The translations under genes and the position numbers were made by a program. The notes below the pieces were generated by a model. The model did not search any database, was not told the origin of the DNA, and worked only from the letters and a program-made list of their open reading frames with translations. Below, in pieces: positions 1 to 8,480 of a stretch of 64,000 bases of DNA. The DNA is from PALSA-693 sp963781155 (lineage in GTDB: Bacteria; Actinomycetota; Acidimicrobiia; Acidimicrobiales; Palsa-688): assembly GCA_963781155.1 (NCBI GenBank), contig CAWAEC010000011.1, positions 682,001 through 746,000 on the forward strand, written 5' to 3'. The stretch's first letter is position 1. Each line of letters begins with the position of its first letter.

Positions 1-2602
1 GGACCTGCAGTACCAAACGGCTTTGCAGGCCCTGGTGATAACCGTCCGGCCGGGCTGACCCTCGAGGCCCAAGGCGAGCGTCCAGACGAACCAGGGCCAC
101 CTTGAAGATGTCGGCGGCCAGGCCCTGGATGCCAGCGTTCATGGCTTGGCGCTCCCCCGCCGCCCGGACCTGATACCGGCCCGACTGCAGCTCGGGAATG
201 AGCCGGCGCCGTCCGAACAGGGTCTCGGTGTAGCCACGGTCACGCGCCTCGGCCACCACCCGGTCCATGTACGCCCGCACATTGGGAAACCCTTCGAAGT
301 AGGCCTTGAGGATGCCCGCCGCCTCGTCGACCGGGATCCCCAGGCGCTGCGCCAACCCGAAGGACTCCATCCCGTACGCCAGTCCATAGGAGACCATCTT
401 GGCCTTGGAGCGCATGGCGATGGTCACGTCTTCAGAGTCCACCCCGTAGATACGTGAAGCGGTCACGTTGTGGATGTCGGTCCCGGATCGGAACGCCGTC
501 GATCAGCCCGGGATCCTCGGCCAGATGGGCGATGACCCGGAGCTCGATCTGGTTGTAATCGGCGACCAGGAAGCGGCAACCGGGTGCGGGCAGGAAGCAG
601 GAGCGGAACCGGCGACCCTCTTCGCTTCGCACCGGGATGTTGTGCAGGTTCGGCTGGTCAGAACTGAGCCGGCCGGTACGAGCCACGGTCTGGTTGAACG
701 TGGCATGGATGCGCCCGTCCGGAGCAACCTCGGCCAGCAGCGATTCCCCGTAGGTCGATCGCAGCTTCTCGACCTCCCGGTAGCGAAGGAGGGCGTCGAT
801 GATCGGGTGCTCGCCCCGGAGCTTCTCGAGCGTCTGGGCGTCCGTCGAATATCCGGTCTTGGTGCGCTTTTGCGGAGTGAGACCCAGCTTGTTGAACAGA
901 ATCTCCCTCAGTTGCGGGGTCGAGTTGACCACGAACTGGGTCCCGGCCAGGTCCTGGATCTCCTGCTCCAGCCGATGGGCTTCCGACGCCAGTTCGCTGG
1001 CCAGGCGCCGAAGCTGGTCGACATTCACCCGAACTCCAACGTCCTCCATCTTGGCCAGTACCCGCACGAGCGGCCGTTCGACCTCGTCGTACAGCCTGGA
1101 CATGCCGCGGGCGGCCAGGGCGGCGCTGATGGGCTCGACGAGACGGGCCACCGCTGCGGACCGCCGCACCGCGTCGTCACCCGGATCGAACCCGGCTCCG
1201 CTCAAGTCCAGCTGGCCCGGCGGCGGCCCCTCGGCCCCCCGCAGCTCGATACCCGCGTAACGGAGGGCCAGATCTTCGAGAAGGTACTGATCACCGGCGG
1301 GATCGACCAGGTAGGCGGCGATGGCCGTGTCCAGCTGCAAATGGGAAAAGACGACCCCGAGCGCAGCCAGCCCCCGCATCAACGCCTTGGCGTCATGGGC
1401 CGACACGTCAACTCCGTCATCCCCCAGCAATCCGTCATCCCCCAGCAAGGAGTGCAGGGCAGCCCGCACTTCGGGATCGGCGAGCAGCGGTTCCCGCAGC
1501 CGAACCACGTCGACCGGTCCGGGGCCGGGCGGCAGCGGCGTAAAGGCGAGCCCGCAGAGCGCCGAACGTCCTTCCCGGCCTTCCCATACGCCGGCAACGG
1601 CGAGCGGCACCCCCCCGGCCTCCCATTGGTCGAGGCGCGCGCGACGGCGGCGCCGGATTCGGTGAGCTCCTCGACCCGCATCTCGAGGGGATCTCCAACA
1701 GGTGCGGTGACCGGTGCGCCTCGGTCGCCATCTGCGGTGGCGTCCAGGAACCGGTCCCAGAGACTGCGGAATTCCAGGAAATCGAACAGCCGGCGGACTT
1801 CCTCGATGTCCCACCCTCCGAAAGCAGCCTCGGTGGGGTCGACCTCGACAAGGACGTCGCGCCGCAGCGGGGTGGCGTCGGCGTTGGCCCGGACAACGTC
1901 CTCCGCGTCCGCCAGGCTCTGGCGCAGCTTCGGTGTCAGCTCATCGAGATGGGCGTAGATGCCGTCGAGGTCCCCGTAGGTGTTGATCAAACGGGCCGCC
2001 GTTTTCTCGCCGACGCCGGGGACACCCGGCAGGTTGTCGGAGGGATCACCGCGCAGCGCCGCGTACTGCGGGTAACGGGCGGGCGTCACACCGGTCCGGG
2101 CCTCGATGCCCGCCTCGTCGTAGAGAGCGTAGTCGGAGACGCCCCGCCGGTTGTACAGCACCTTGATGTGCGGGTCCTCGACCAGCTGATAGGTGTCGCG
2201 GTCGCCGGTGACGATAAGGACGTCGTCACCCCGGGCGGCCGCCTCGGTGGCCAGCGTGGCAATGAGGTCGTCAGCCTCAAAGCCACTCTGCTCTACCAGG
2301 GGGATCCGCAGGGTCTCGACGAGCTGGCGCACCAGGCCCATCTGCTGGCGCAGGATGTCGGGGGCCTCGGCTCGGCCGGCCTTGTAGTCGGTGACCATTT
2401 GATGGCGGAAGGTCGGCTCGGGCCGGTCGAAGGTGGCTACGACCTGATCGGGCTGATGGTCCTTGATCAAGTTGATCAGCATTGACATAAAGCCGTAGAC
2501 CGCGTTCGTGACCTGCCCGGACGCGGTCGCCATGTCGGTGGGCAGAGCGAAGAACGCCCGGTAGGTCAAGGAGTTGCCGTCGATCAACATGAGGCGAGCC
2601 AT
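1..2602 (-). CDS. polA: DNA polymerase I, 3' end outside window, frameshifted
   Basis: Gap-filling and repair polymerase. The N-terminus (MARLMLIDGNSLTYRAFF) begins the 5'-3' exonuclease domain, followed by a helix-hairpin-helix stretch (GVPGVGEKTAARL), a proofreading-like region and the polymerase domain with motif A (VADYNQIELR) and motif B (RSKAKMVSYGLAYGM). The residue aligned with E. coli Phe762 is Tyr, as known for some actinobacterial enzymes. The window begins just before the expected HDE motif: the last visible codons read RLVLQV. Two corrections are needed. A GC-dinucleotide slip near 1640 (inside GCGCGCGC) separates ELTESGAAVA from LDQWEAGG, and one extra base near 498 separates DPGLID from the rest. 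Both flanks match the family, so sequence error is likelier than a pseudogene. It is divergent from the DtxR-type gene. Confidence 0.93.
1413..1448. repeat. 18-bp perfect tandem repeat, 2 copies, inside polA
   Basis: Two identical 18-bp units (1413-1430 and 1431-1448) lie in the proofreading-like region of polA. They encode LLGDDG twice and keep the frame. This is the same unit length as the in-frame repeats in the alpha-E and Rrf2 genes of this window. Confidence 0.9.
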
Positions 2603-2672
2603 GGCAGGTTCCAGCCTACGCCGGGCGGTGTGACAGCCTCGTAGGAGCGTGACGGGTTGTACCATTGGCACC

Positions 2673-3332
2673 ATGCCTGAAGGTTTCCATCCGCCGCTGG
2701 AGGAATACCTGGAGGCTATGCATGAGCTGGGCGAGGAAGGCATGGTCATCATCCAGGCTCGTCTCGCCGAGCGGCTGGACCACTCCGCTCCCGCCGTCTC
2801 CGAGATGATCAAGCGACTGCGGGATGAAGGCTACGTCGAGGTTCGAGGGCGGTCGTTGTCGCTGACGTCGGAGGGCCGCGCTGTCGCCGAGAGCGTGGTT
2901 CGCAAGCATCGCCTGGCCGAGCGGCTCCTGACCGACATCATCGGTCTCCCGTGGGAGAAGGCGCACCTGGAGGCCGGCCGCTGGGAGCACGTCATCTCCG
3001 ATGAGGTGGAGGCCCGGCTGATCGACCTCTTGGGCCACCCGACGACCTGCCCACACGGCAATCCCATTCCCGGCTCGGGCGGATCGGGTCAGACGCTCCG
3101 GGCGCTGTCCGAAAGCCACCGTGGCGATCACGTCCGCTTGGAACGAGTCACCGAGCAGGTGGAGATCGATCTGGACTCGCTGGTCTACCTGTCCGCGCAC
3201 GGTTTCGTGCCGGGCACAGAAGCAACGGTCGCTTCTCGGGCACCTGACGGCACCCTGATTCTGGACCTGGGACTCCGGTCCATCGCGCTCGGGCCGTCCC
3301 TGGCGCAGCAGCTTTTCGTCACCGCGGCATAG
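2673..3332 (+). CDS. DtxR/MntR-family metal-dependent transcriptional regulator
   Basis: Probable iron- or manganese-responsive repressor of about 219 residues. It has an N-terminal winged helix (AERLDHSAPAVSEMIKRL), a dimerisation/metal region (RKHRLAERLLTDIIGL, RWEHVISDEVE) and a C-terminal SH3-like domain, so it is the long DtxR/IdeR form. By eye the ancillary ligands His79, Glu83 and His98 of DtxR are kept, and so are Glu105 and His106. Met10 is replaced by Glu (LEEYLEAM) and Cys102 by Gly (EAGRWEH). The first helix therefore looks more like MntR, and metal preference cannot be assigned. An in-frame GTG at 2649 would add eight residues; ATG 2673 gives the usual family start. The ureohydrolase gene starts 9 bp downstream, so the two may be co-transcribed. 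Confidence 0.9.
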   Translation: MPEGFHPPLEEYLEAMHELGEEGMVIIQARLAERLDHSAPAVSEMIKRLRDEGYVEVRGRSLSLTSEGRAVAESVVRKHRLAERLLTDIIGLPWEKAHLEAGRWEHVISDEVEARLIDLLGHPTTCPHGNPIPGSGGSGQTLRALSESHRGDHVRLERVTEQVEIDLDSLVYLSAHGFVPGTEATVASRAPDGTLILDLGLRSIALGPSLAQQLFVTAA

Positions 3333-3341
3333 GACGCTCAC

Positions 3342-4460
3342 GTGGCGCGGCTGGGCAACCTGTTCGGCCCGGACGCCACTTTTGTCGGCGTGCCGGCCGC
3401 AGACTTATCCGATCCGGCGTCCTACGCGTCGGCCCGGGCCATCATCCTCGGGGCGCCCTATGACGGGGGCACGTCGTATCGCCCGGGGGCCAGGTTCGGC
3501 CCGCAAGCCATTCGGCTGACCGACTATCTGCCGCACGACGGCAGCCGGCCTCATCTGGCCCTCGGCGTTGATCCCCTGATCGAACTCGGGGTAGTGGACG
3601 TCGGCGATGTGGAGATGCCTCCCGGCGAGATCGAGACCTCGATGGCCCGCCTCGAGGCGGCGGTGCAACGGGTGGCCGAGACGGGCGCCCTGCCGGTTGT
3701 TCTGGGCGGGGATCACACCATCGCCTGGCCGGATGTGACAGGGGTGGCCCGGTATGTGGGTTGGGGCCGGGTGTCGGTGATCCATTTCGATGCCCACGCC
3801 GACACCGGAAACACCCAGTTCGGCTCGTTGATCGGCCACGGCACACCGATGCGGCGACTGATCGAATCGGGGGCGGCGCGGGGCGACCGCTTCCTCCAGC
3901 TGGGTTTGCGCGGGTACTGGCCTGAGCCTCCGACGCTGGCCTGGATGGCCGACCAGGGGATGCGCAGCTTCGAAATGACGGAGGTCGCGGCCCGGGGGCT
4001 GGACGCATGTCTCACCGAAGCCATGGCGATCGCGACCGACGATTGCGACGCGGTATTCCTCTCCGTGGACGTCGACGTGGTGGACCCGGGAGCAGCGCCT
4101 GGCACGGGGACGCCCGAACCCGGAGGGCTGAGCAGCCGGCAGCTACTCGACGCCGTGCGTCGGATCGCCATGGAGGTACCCCTCGGCGGTCTGGACGTGG
4201 TCGAGGTCTCACCGCCGTACGACAGCGCCGACGTCACCGCGTTCCTGGGAAACCGGGTGGTCCTGGAGGCGCTGTCGGGTGTGGCGTGGCGGCGCCGGGG
4301 AGAAGCCGGCGTTGACAGCGAAGGCACCGGGATTGGCGCCGAAGGCCCCGGCGACGTGCTGTCGGGCCGCGGACGAGCGGCCGATAGCGGCGCGGCCGCG
4401 CAGCCAGATCCGCGCTGGCCGCTGCTCGACCCCCGGCGGGGCTGGGGCGGCGGCCCCTAG
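3342..4460 (+). CDS. speB: Agmatinase/arginase-family ureohydrolase
   Basis: Binuclear manganese hydrolase, probably releasing urea from agmatine to give putrescine. The metal-binding motifs are GGDHTIAWP, FDAHADT and SVDVDVVDP, and the family start GAPYDGGTSYRPGARFGP is present. The segment DTGNTQFGSLIGHGTP resembles agmatinases more than arginases, but substrate is inferred; guanidinobutyrase is an alternative. The catalytic domain ends near residue 310 (VVLEALSGVAWR). About 60 residues of Gly/Ala/Pro-rich low-complexity tail follow and are not part of the family fold. The start is GTG, 9 bp after the regulator. The TAG stop lies inside a 16-bp tandem array. Confidence 0.85.
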   Translation: MARLGNLFGPDATFVGVPAADLSDPASYASARAIILGAPYDGGTSYRPGARFGPQAIRLTDYLPHDGSRPHLALGVDPLIELGVVDVGDVEMPPGEIETSMARLEAAVQRVAETGALPVVLGGDHTIAWPDVTGVARYVGWGRVSVIHFDAHADTGNTQFGSLIGHGTPMRRLIESGAARGDRFLQLGLRGYWPEPPTLAWMADQGMRSFEMTEVAARGLDACLTEAMAIATDDCDAVFLSVDVDVVDPGAAPGTGTPEPGGLSSRQLLDAVRRIAMEVPLGGLDVVEVSPPYDSADVTAFLGNRVVLEALSGVAWRRRGEAGVDSEGTGIGAEGPGDVLSGRGRAADSGAAAQPDPRWPLLDPRRGWGGGP

Positions 4461-4501
4461 CTGCGGCTGCCCCTAGCTGCGGCTGCCACTAGCTGCGGCT
4501 G
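4454..4501. repeat. 16-bp tandem repeat x3 spanning the speB stop codon
   Basis: Three 16-bp units (4454-4469, 4470-4485 and 4486-4501, the last with one mismatch), each containing CTAGCTGCGGCTG. The TAG of the first unit is the speB stop (4458-4460). The next TAGs are at 4474 and 4490. Because 16 is one more than a multiple of three, the array puts a stop in each reading frame. Compare the array at the end of bpa. Confidence 0.9.
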
Positions 4502-4567
4502 GCGGAGGCTGTGGCGCCGGCGACGGGGTTCATCGCCACGACGGGCATCGGCCGAACGATGCGGCGC

Positions 4568-5167
4568 TCAGGCCTCCGCCTGCTGCCCGGCCTGTGGCCG
4601 CCTCGACCCGTCGATGATTTGATTGGCGATGTCGATCATGCGCATCCGCTCGTTCATGGCCTGACTGCGGATCCAGGTAAACGACTCGTTCTCCTTCCAC
4701 CCCAGCTCGTCCATGAGGACCCCCTTGGCCCGATCGACGGCCTTGCGGACCTCGAGGCTTTCCTCGAGGGTCTTGACCTGTTCGTCGAGAGCCTTCATCT
4801 CGGCGAAGCGACCGATGGCCATTTCGATCGCCGGCAGAAGTTCGCTTTTTTGAAACGGCTTCACCAGGTAGGCCAGGGCGCCCGCGTTTCGGGCTTGCTC
4901 GATCAGGTCGCGCTGGCTGAACGCGGTGAGGATGAGCACTGCGCACAGCCGCTCGGCATTGATCTCGCGGGCAGCCGTGAGGCCATCGGTGCCCGGCATC
5001 TTGATGTCCAGGATCACCAGATCCGGGCGCTCAGCCCGGACCAGTTCGACAGCCTCGTCGCCGCGACCGGTCTCCCCGACGACCTCGTACCCCTCTTCTT
5101 CCATGATCTCCTTGAGGTCGAGGCGCACGATGGCCTCGTCCTCCGCGATTACGACACGTACAGCCAC
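4568..5167 (-). CDS. pdtaR: ANTAR-domain response regulator (PdtaR-like antiterminator)
   Basis: Response regulator of about 199 residues with an RNA-binding output. The receiver domain starts VRVVIAEDEAIVRLDL, the phosphoacceptor Asp is in LVILDIKMPGTDGL and the switch Lys is in YLVKPFQKSEL. A short coiled coil (residues about 130-150) leads to the ANTAR three-helix domain (VRKAVDRAKGVLMDELGW ending in IANQIIDG). Family members bind paired hairpins in mRNA leaders and prevent termination. The GTG start at 5167 is chosen because AAGGAG stands 8 bases upstream and the receiver begins immediately after. The partner kinase is not adjacent. It converges on speB. Confidence 0.92.
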   Translation of the reverse strand: MAVRVVIAEDEAIVRLDLKEIMEEEGYEVVGETGRGDEAVELVRAERPDLVILDIKMPGTDGLTAAREINAERLCAVLILTAFSQRDLIEQARNAGALAYLVKPFQKSELLPAIEMAIGRFAEMKALDEQVKTLEESLEVRKAVDRAKGVLMDELGWKENESFTWIRSQAMNERMRMIDIANQIIDGSRRPQAGQQAEA

Positions 5168-5243
5168 GGCCCTCGCTCCTTGGGGATCAACGACGCTCGT
5201 CTCACAGTGCTCATCTACTCTCGACCCACCTCTCGGCCCGGGG

Positions 5244-5546
5244 TCACGACCCCGGGCGATCACCGCTGATCAGACGGTCGAGCAGCTGGTCTTGGGTCGC
5301 CTGCAGTTCGACGACTTCGGCTTCCACCATCTGGCGGCTCCGGGCCATGGCATCGGCGTGGCGCCGGGCGTCCGTGTACTCGCGCTGCGCGAGGGACGTC
5401 TCCGAGACCAGCGACCGGATGCGGGCCTCGTCGGCCGCCTCGGAGAGCGCGGCCAGCTGGTCATCGATCACGGCCAGCTCCTCACGAGCGCGCTTGAGCC
5501 GCTGGGCAACATCCATCAGCCGGCGCTCGATCAAGGCTCGGGACAT
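5244..5546 (-). CDS. Small coiled-coil protein of unknown function
   Basis: A 100-residue, highly charged and almost entirely helical protein (MSRALIERRLMDVAQRLKRA at the start) with heptad-like spacing of Leu/Ala. It has no cysteines, membrane segments or catalytic motif. It lies 76 bp upstream of the ANTAR regulator on the same strand and is divergent from the OmpR-type regulator. Its coding bias (G/C at third positions) is that of a real gene. I recognise the look of an actinobacterial conserved hypothetical but cannot name a function; a partner or scaffold role for the ANTAR regulator is only a guess from position. Confidence 0.7.
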   Translation of the reverse strand: MSRALIERRLMDVAQRLKRAREELAVIDDQLAALSEAADEARIRSLVSETSLAQREYTDARRHADAMARSRQMVEAEVVELQATQDQLLDRLISGDRPGS

Positions 5547-5654
5547 GGTTTTCGAAGGTTACCGGAGCAACCAGCGATCACCCGGCACATTGTCCCCAAG
5601 GGGCTGCCCAGCGATTTCAGCGCATTCTCATCTGGTTCCGTCACACTGAAGGGG

Positions 5655-6347
5655 ATGCGAGTGTTGGTGGTCGACGACGAACCCGCGGTACGCCAGGCTC
5701 TCGATCGTGCCCTCCGGTTCGAGGGGTACCAGACCGAGTCGGCGGAGGATGGCCCGTCTGCGCTGGCGGCCCACGCGGAACGGCCCGCAGATGCCATCGT
5801 CCTCGACGTGGCCATGCCCCGCATGGACGGGCTGGAGGTCTGCCGCCGGCTCCGTCAGGCAGGCGATCACACTCCGGTCTTGATGCTCACCGCCCGCGCC
5901 GCTGTCAACGATCGGGTGGCCGGCCTCGATGCCGGCGCAGACGACTATCTGGTGAAGCCCTTCGCGCTCGAAGAGTTGCTGGCACGCATCCGGGCCCTGC
6001 TCCGTCGGAGCGCGCCGGCAGGGGACGGCGAGGTGCTCCGCTTCGCCGACCTCTCGCTTGACCCCGGCACCCGGGAGGTGCGCAGGGGTGGTCGTTCGAT
6101 GGAGCTGACCCGGACCGAGTTCCTGCTCCTGGAGCTTCTGCTGCGCAACGCCCGCCAGGTGCTGCCCCGCGAGCTCATCTTCGATCGGGTCTGGGGTTAC
6201 GACTTCGGGGCCAACTCCAACTCCCTCGAGGTCTACATCGGCTACCTGCGCCGGAAGACCGAAGCCGGCGGCGAACCCCGCTTGATTCACACGGTGCGCG
6301 GGGTGGGCTACGTGCTGCGCCAGCCGACAGAAGGGGCGGGGCCATGA
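5655..6347 (+). CDS. OmpR/PhoB-family response regulator
   Basis: DNA-binding response regulator of 230 residues. The receiver domain (VLVVDDEPAVRQAL; phospho-Asp in VLDVAMPRMDGL; Lys in YLVKPFALEELLARI) is followed by a winged-helix output domain (ELTRTEFLLLELLL, SLEVYIGYLRRK, HTVRGVGYVL). It belongs to the MprA/PrrA/TcrA type of actinobacterial regulators; which signal it serves cannot be told. ATG 5655 follows AAGGGG. The stop overlaps the kinase start (ATGA at 6344-6347), so the two are translationally coupled. Confidence 0.95.
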   Translation: MRVLVVDDEPAVRQALDRALRFEGYQTESAEDGPSALAAHAERPADAIVLDVAMPRMDGLEVCRRLRQAGDHTPVLMLTARAAVNDRVAGLDAGADDYLVKPFALEELLARIRALLRRSAPAGDGEVLRFADLSLDPGTREVRRGGRSMELTRTEFLLLELLLRNARQVLPRELIFDRVWGYDFGANSNSLEVYIGYLRRKTEAGGEPRLIHTVRGVGYVLRQPTEGAGP

Positions 6348-7846
6348 CCGGATGGCTCCGGCGCCAGAAATTCCGGTTTCGGCTGGGCGCCCTGGTGGCG
6401 GGCGCAGTGGGGCTGACCGTGGCGCTGGCGGCCTTTGGCACCTACCTTTTCGTGCATCACCAGCTGTACCGGCAGGTGGATTCGTCGCTCAACAGCGAGA
6501 TCGGGGTCCTGGCGTCGCCGCAGGGGGTGTTTCAGCTCGGCCGCGAAGCCAATTTCTTCCGTCAGTACAACAACAGCCTCCTCCAGGTCATCGATGCCAC
6601 CGGTAACCCTCTCTCCTCGTCCGCGCCCATCGGCCAACCGGGGTTGCCCGTCAGCGGCACTGACATGGCACTGGCGGCGTCCGGCGGAGGCGCGGGACCC
6701 CAGTTCCGAAACATCACCTACCAGGGGCAGCGCTACCGGCTCCTCACCGTCGGGGCCGAGATCCAGCAGGGCTCCGGGAGCACGACACCGGGCGCTATCC
6801 AGATCGCAGTCCCCATCACGGACATCGAACACAGCCTGACCGACCTTCGCCTGATCTTGTGGCTGGTGACCTTCGCCGGCATCGCGGTCGGAGTCGGGCT
6901 CGGGTACGTGATCGGCCGGACCACTATCCGGCCCGTGGAGCGGCTCACGGCCGCCGCCGAACATGTCGCCATGACCCAGGACCTGGCCTCCACGATCGAC
7001 GATCGGGGCGAAGACGAGCTGGGCCGCCTGGCCCGATCGTTCAACTCCATGCTGCGCGCCCTGGCGGCGTCCCGCCAGCAGCAGGCGCAGCTGATCTCCG
7101 ACGCCGGCCACGAGTTGCGCACTCCGCTCACGAGCCTGCGCACCAACATCGAGGTGCTCATGCGGGTCAAGGACCTGCCGGACGCCGACCGGGCCGAGTT
7201 GCTGAGCGACGTCCAAGGCCAGCTGGAGGAGATGACAACGCTCGTCGGCGACGTTGTCGAGCTGGCGAGGGAAGAGGAGGCGCAGGCTCAGGCCGAGCCG
7301 ATCGAGGTCCGGTTCGATCCCATCGTGGAGCGGGCGGTTGAGCGGGCCCGACGGCGGGCCCCGTCGGTGGTCTTCGACGTCGAGATCGACCCTGGCTCGG
7401 TCCGGGCCCACCCGGCCCTGCTGGAACGGGCGGTGCTCAACGTGCTCGACAACGCCGCGAAGTGGAGCCCGCCCGGGGGGGTCATCCGGGTGCGGCTGCA
7501 CCGGGCGGCGACGTGGACGCTCGACGTGCGGGATCAGGGCCCAGGGATCGCCCCGGCCGACCTGCCGCACGTGTTCGACCGCTTCTACCGGGCCGAATCC
7601 GCCCGGGCGCTTCCGGGCTCGGGTCTCGGACTGGCGATCGTTCAGCAGGTCGTGATCGCTCATGGCGGGACCGTGACCGCGGCGACCCCGGCGGGCGGGG
7701 GCACATTGATCCACATCGAGCTGCCGATCGTCGCCGAGAACGAGCCCGAAGCCGAACAGGATCGGGACGCCATGCGCGCGTCGGAGGCGAGCGTGGGACC
7801 GACCAACGCGTGGCAGGCGAGTGCAGGACCGGGCGAGGCCTTGTAG
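6344..7846 (+). CDS. Two-component sensor histidine kinase
   Basis: Membrane kinase of 500 residues paired with the upstream regulator. A first membrane helix (about residues 14-36) and a second (about 165-187, LILWLVTFAGIAVGVGLG) bracket an extracytoplasmic sensor of roughly 125 residues with no recognised fold. HAMP follows, then the H-box (SDAGHELRTPLTSLRTNIEV), N-box (VLDNAAKWS), G1 (DQGPGIAP), F-box (VFDRFYRAE) and G2 (GSGLGLAIV). The layout resembles MprB/PrrB. About 35 residues after the ATPase domain are low-complexity and probably unstructured. No regulated target is visible nearby. Confidence 0.95.
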   Translation: MTGWLRRQKFRFRLGALVAGAVGLTVALAAFGTYLFVHHQLYRQVDSSLNSEIGVLASPQGVFQLGREANFFRQYNNSLLQVIDATGNPLSSSAPIGQPGLPVSGTDMALAASGGGAGPQFRNITYQGQRYRLLTVGAEIQQGSGSTTPGAIQIAVPITDIEHSLTDLRLILWLVTFAGIAVGVGLGYVIGRTTIRPVERLTAAAEHVAMTQDLASTIDDRGEDELGRLARSFNSMLRALAASRQQQAQLISDAGHELRTPLTSLRTNIEVLMRVKDLPDADRAELLSDVQGQLEEMTTLVGDVVELAREEEAQAQAEPIEVRFDPIVERAVERARRRAPSVVFDVEIDPGSVRAHPALLERAVLNVLDNAAKWSPPGGVIRVRLHRAATWTLDVRDQGPGIAPADLPHVFDRFYRAESARALPGSGLGLAIVQQVVIAHGGTVTAATPAGGGTLIHIELPIVAENEPEAEQDRDAMRASEASVGPTNAWQASAGPGEAL

Positions 7847-8287
7847 CCGTATCTGGGCGGGTCCGACGGGCCGGACCACGAGACGAGACCCGGTCCGCCC
7901 GAGCCGAACCTCACGCCCCGGTATGTCCCACCGGGTGACACGTCGGACACGGGAAGCGAGCAGGACCGGGCTCGGCAGCCCGGAGCGCCACCTGCGCAGC
8001 CGATGGCGCCGTCGGGCTCGAGCTGGGGGCGGCGAGGGTAGCCAGCAGGCGATCGTCGCACCGGCCTACCGAAGAACGTCCTGGCGGCGCGGCTCGAGCA
8101 AACCCGCGGTCGGCGCGCTGGCACGGCCGCTCGGAGCCGCCAGTTCGCGGACCATTAACCAACCTGCTACCGCGCGCCATTAGAGTGATCCAACCCTCGT
8201 GATCAAGATGCCACTATGAACTGCATTTTCGTGTCATCCGGCTCGGCCCTCAACCACTTTGACCAGCCCAGACTCCCCGAGGCGCCG
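7847..8287. other. Noncoding interval between the kinase gene and tRNA-Leu
   Basis: About 440 bp with no convincing gene. Open frames crossing it are Arg/Pro/Ser-rich, lack family motifs and look like shadows of high GC. The last 100 bases (from about 8190) are less GC-rich than the surroundings and precede the tRNA 3' end. I see no clear terminator with a T tract and no riboswitch I can name. Confidence 0.6.
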
Positions 8288-8371
8288 TGCCCGGAGCGGG
8301 ATTCGAACCCGCATGCCCTTTCGGACAATGGTGTTTGAGACCATCGCGTCTGCCTGTTCCGCCATCCGGGC
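8288..8371 (-). tRNA. tRNA-Leu (anticodon CAA)
   Basis: An 84-base class II tRNA. The 7-bp acceptor stem GCCCGGA pairs with TCCGGGC, with discriminator A. The anticodon loop CTCAAAC gives anticodon CAA (reads UUG). There is a long variable arm (GTCC-GAAA-GGGC), and the T arm GCGGGTTCGAATCCCGC is perfect. CCA is not encoded. The gene is divergent from fabD, with 109 bp between them. Confidence 0.97.
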
Positions 8372-8465
8372 GGCGACGTGAGCATAGCTGTTACGTATTG
8401 ATCCCCCAGCGGGTCAGACCTTCATCGGCTGACACCTTCGTCCCCAATAAGCCGATCTACCTTGC

Positions 8466-8471
8466 AGGAGG
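8466..8471 (+). promoter_or_regulatory. Ribosome binding site fixing the fabD GTG start
   Basis: AGGAGG, nine bases before GTG 8481. It is among the strongest Shine-Dalgarno matches in the window and supports the GTG as the start of fabD. Confidence 0.75.
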
Positions 8472-8480
8472 TTCCCCGTA

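Noticed and set aside
6308..7879. 523-codon open frame opposite the histidine kinase
   Set aside because: Gln/His/Arg-rich mirror of a real kinase gene, with no recognisable domain.
7660..8124. 154-codon open frame in the noncoding interval
   Set aside because: Arg/Pro/Ser-rich composition; it overlaps the end of the kinase on the other strand and has no known motif.
8203..8385. 60-codon open frame over the tRNA-Leu gene
   Set aside because: It translates the tRNA itself; the tRNA fold is unambiguous.
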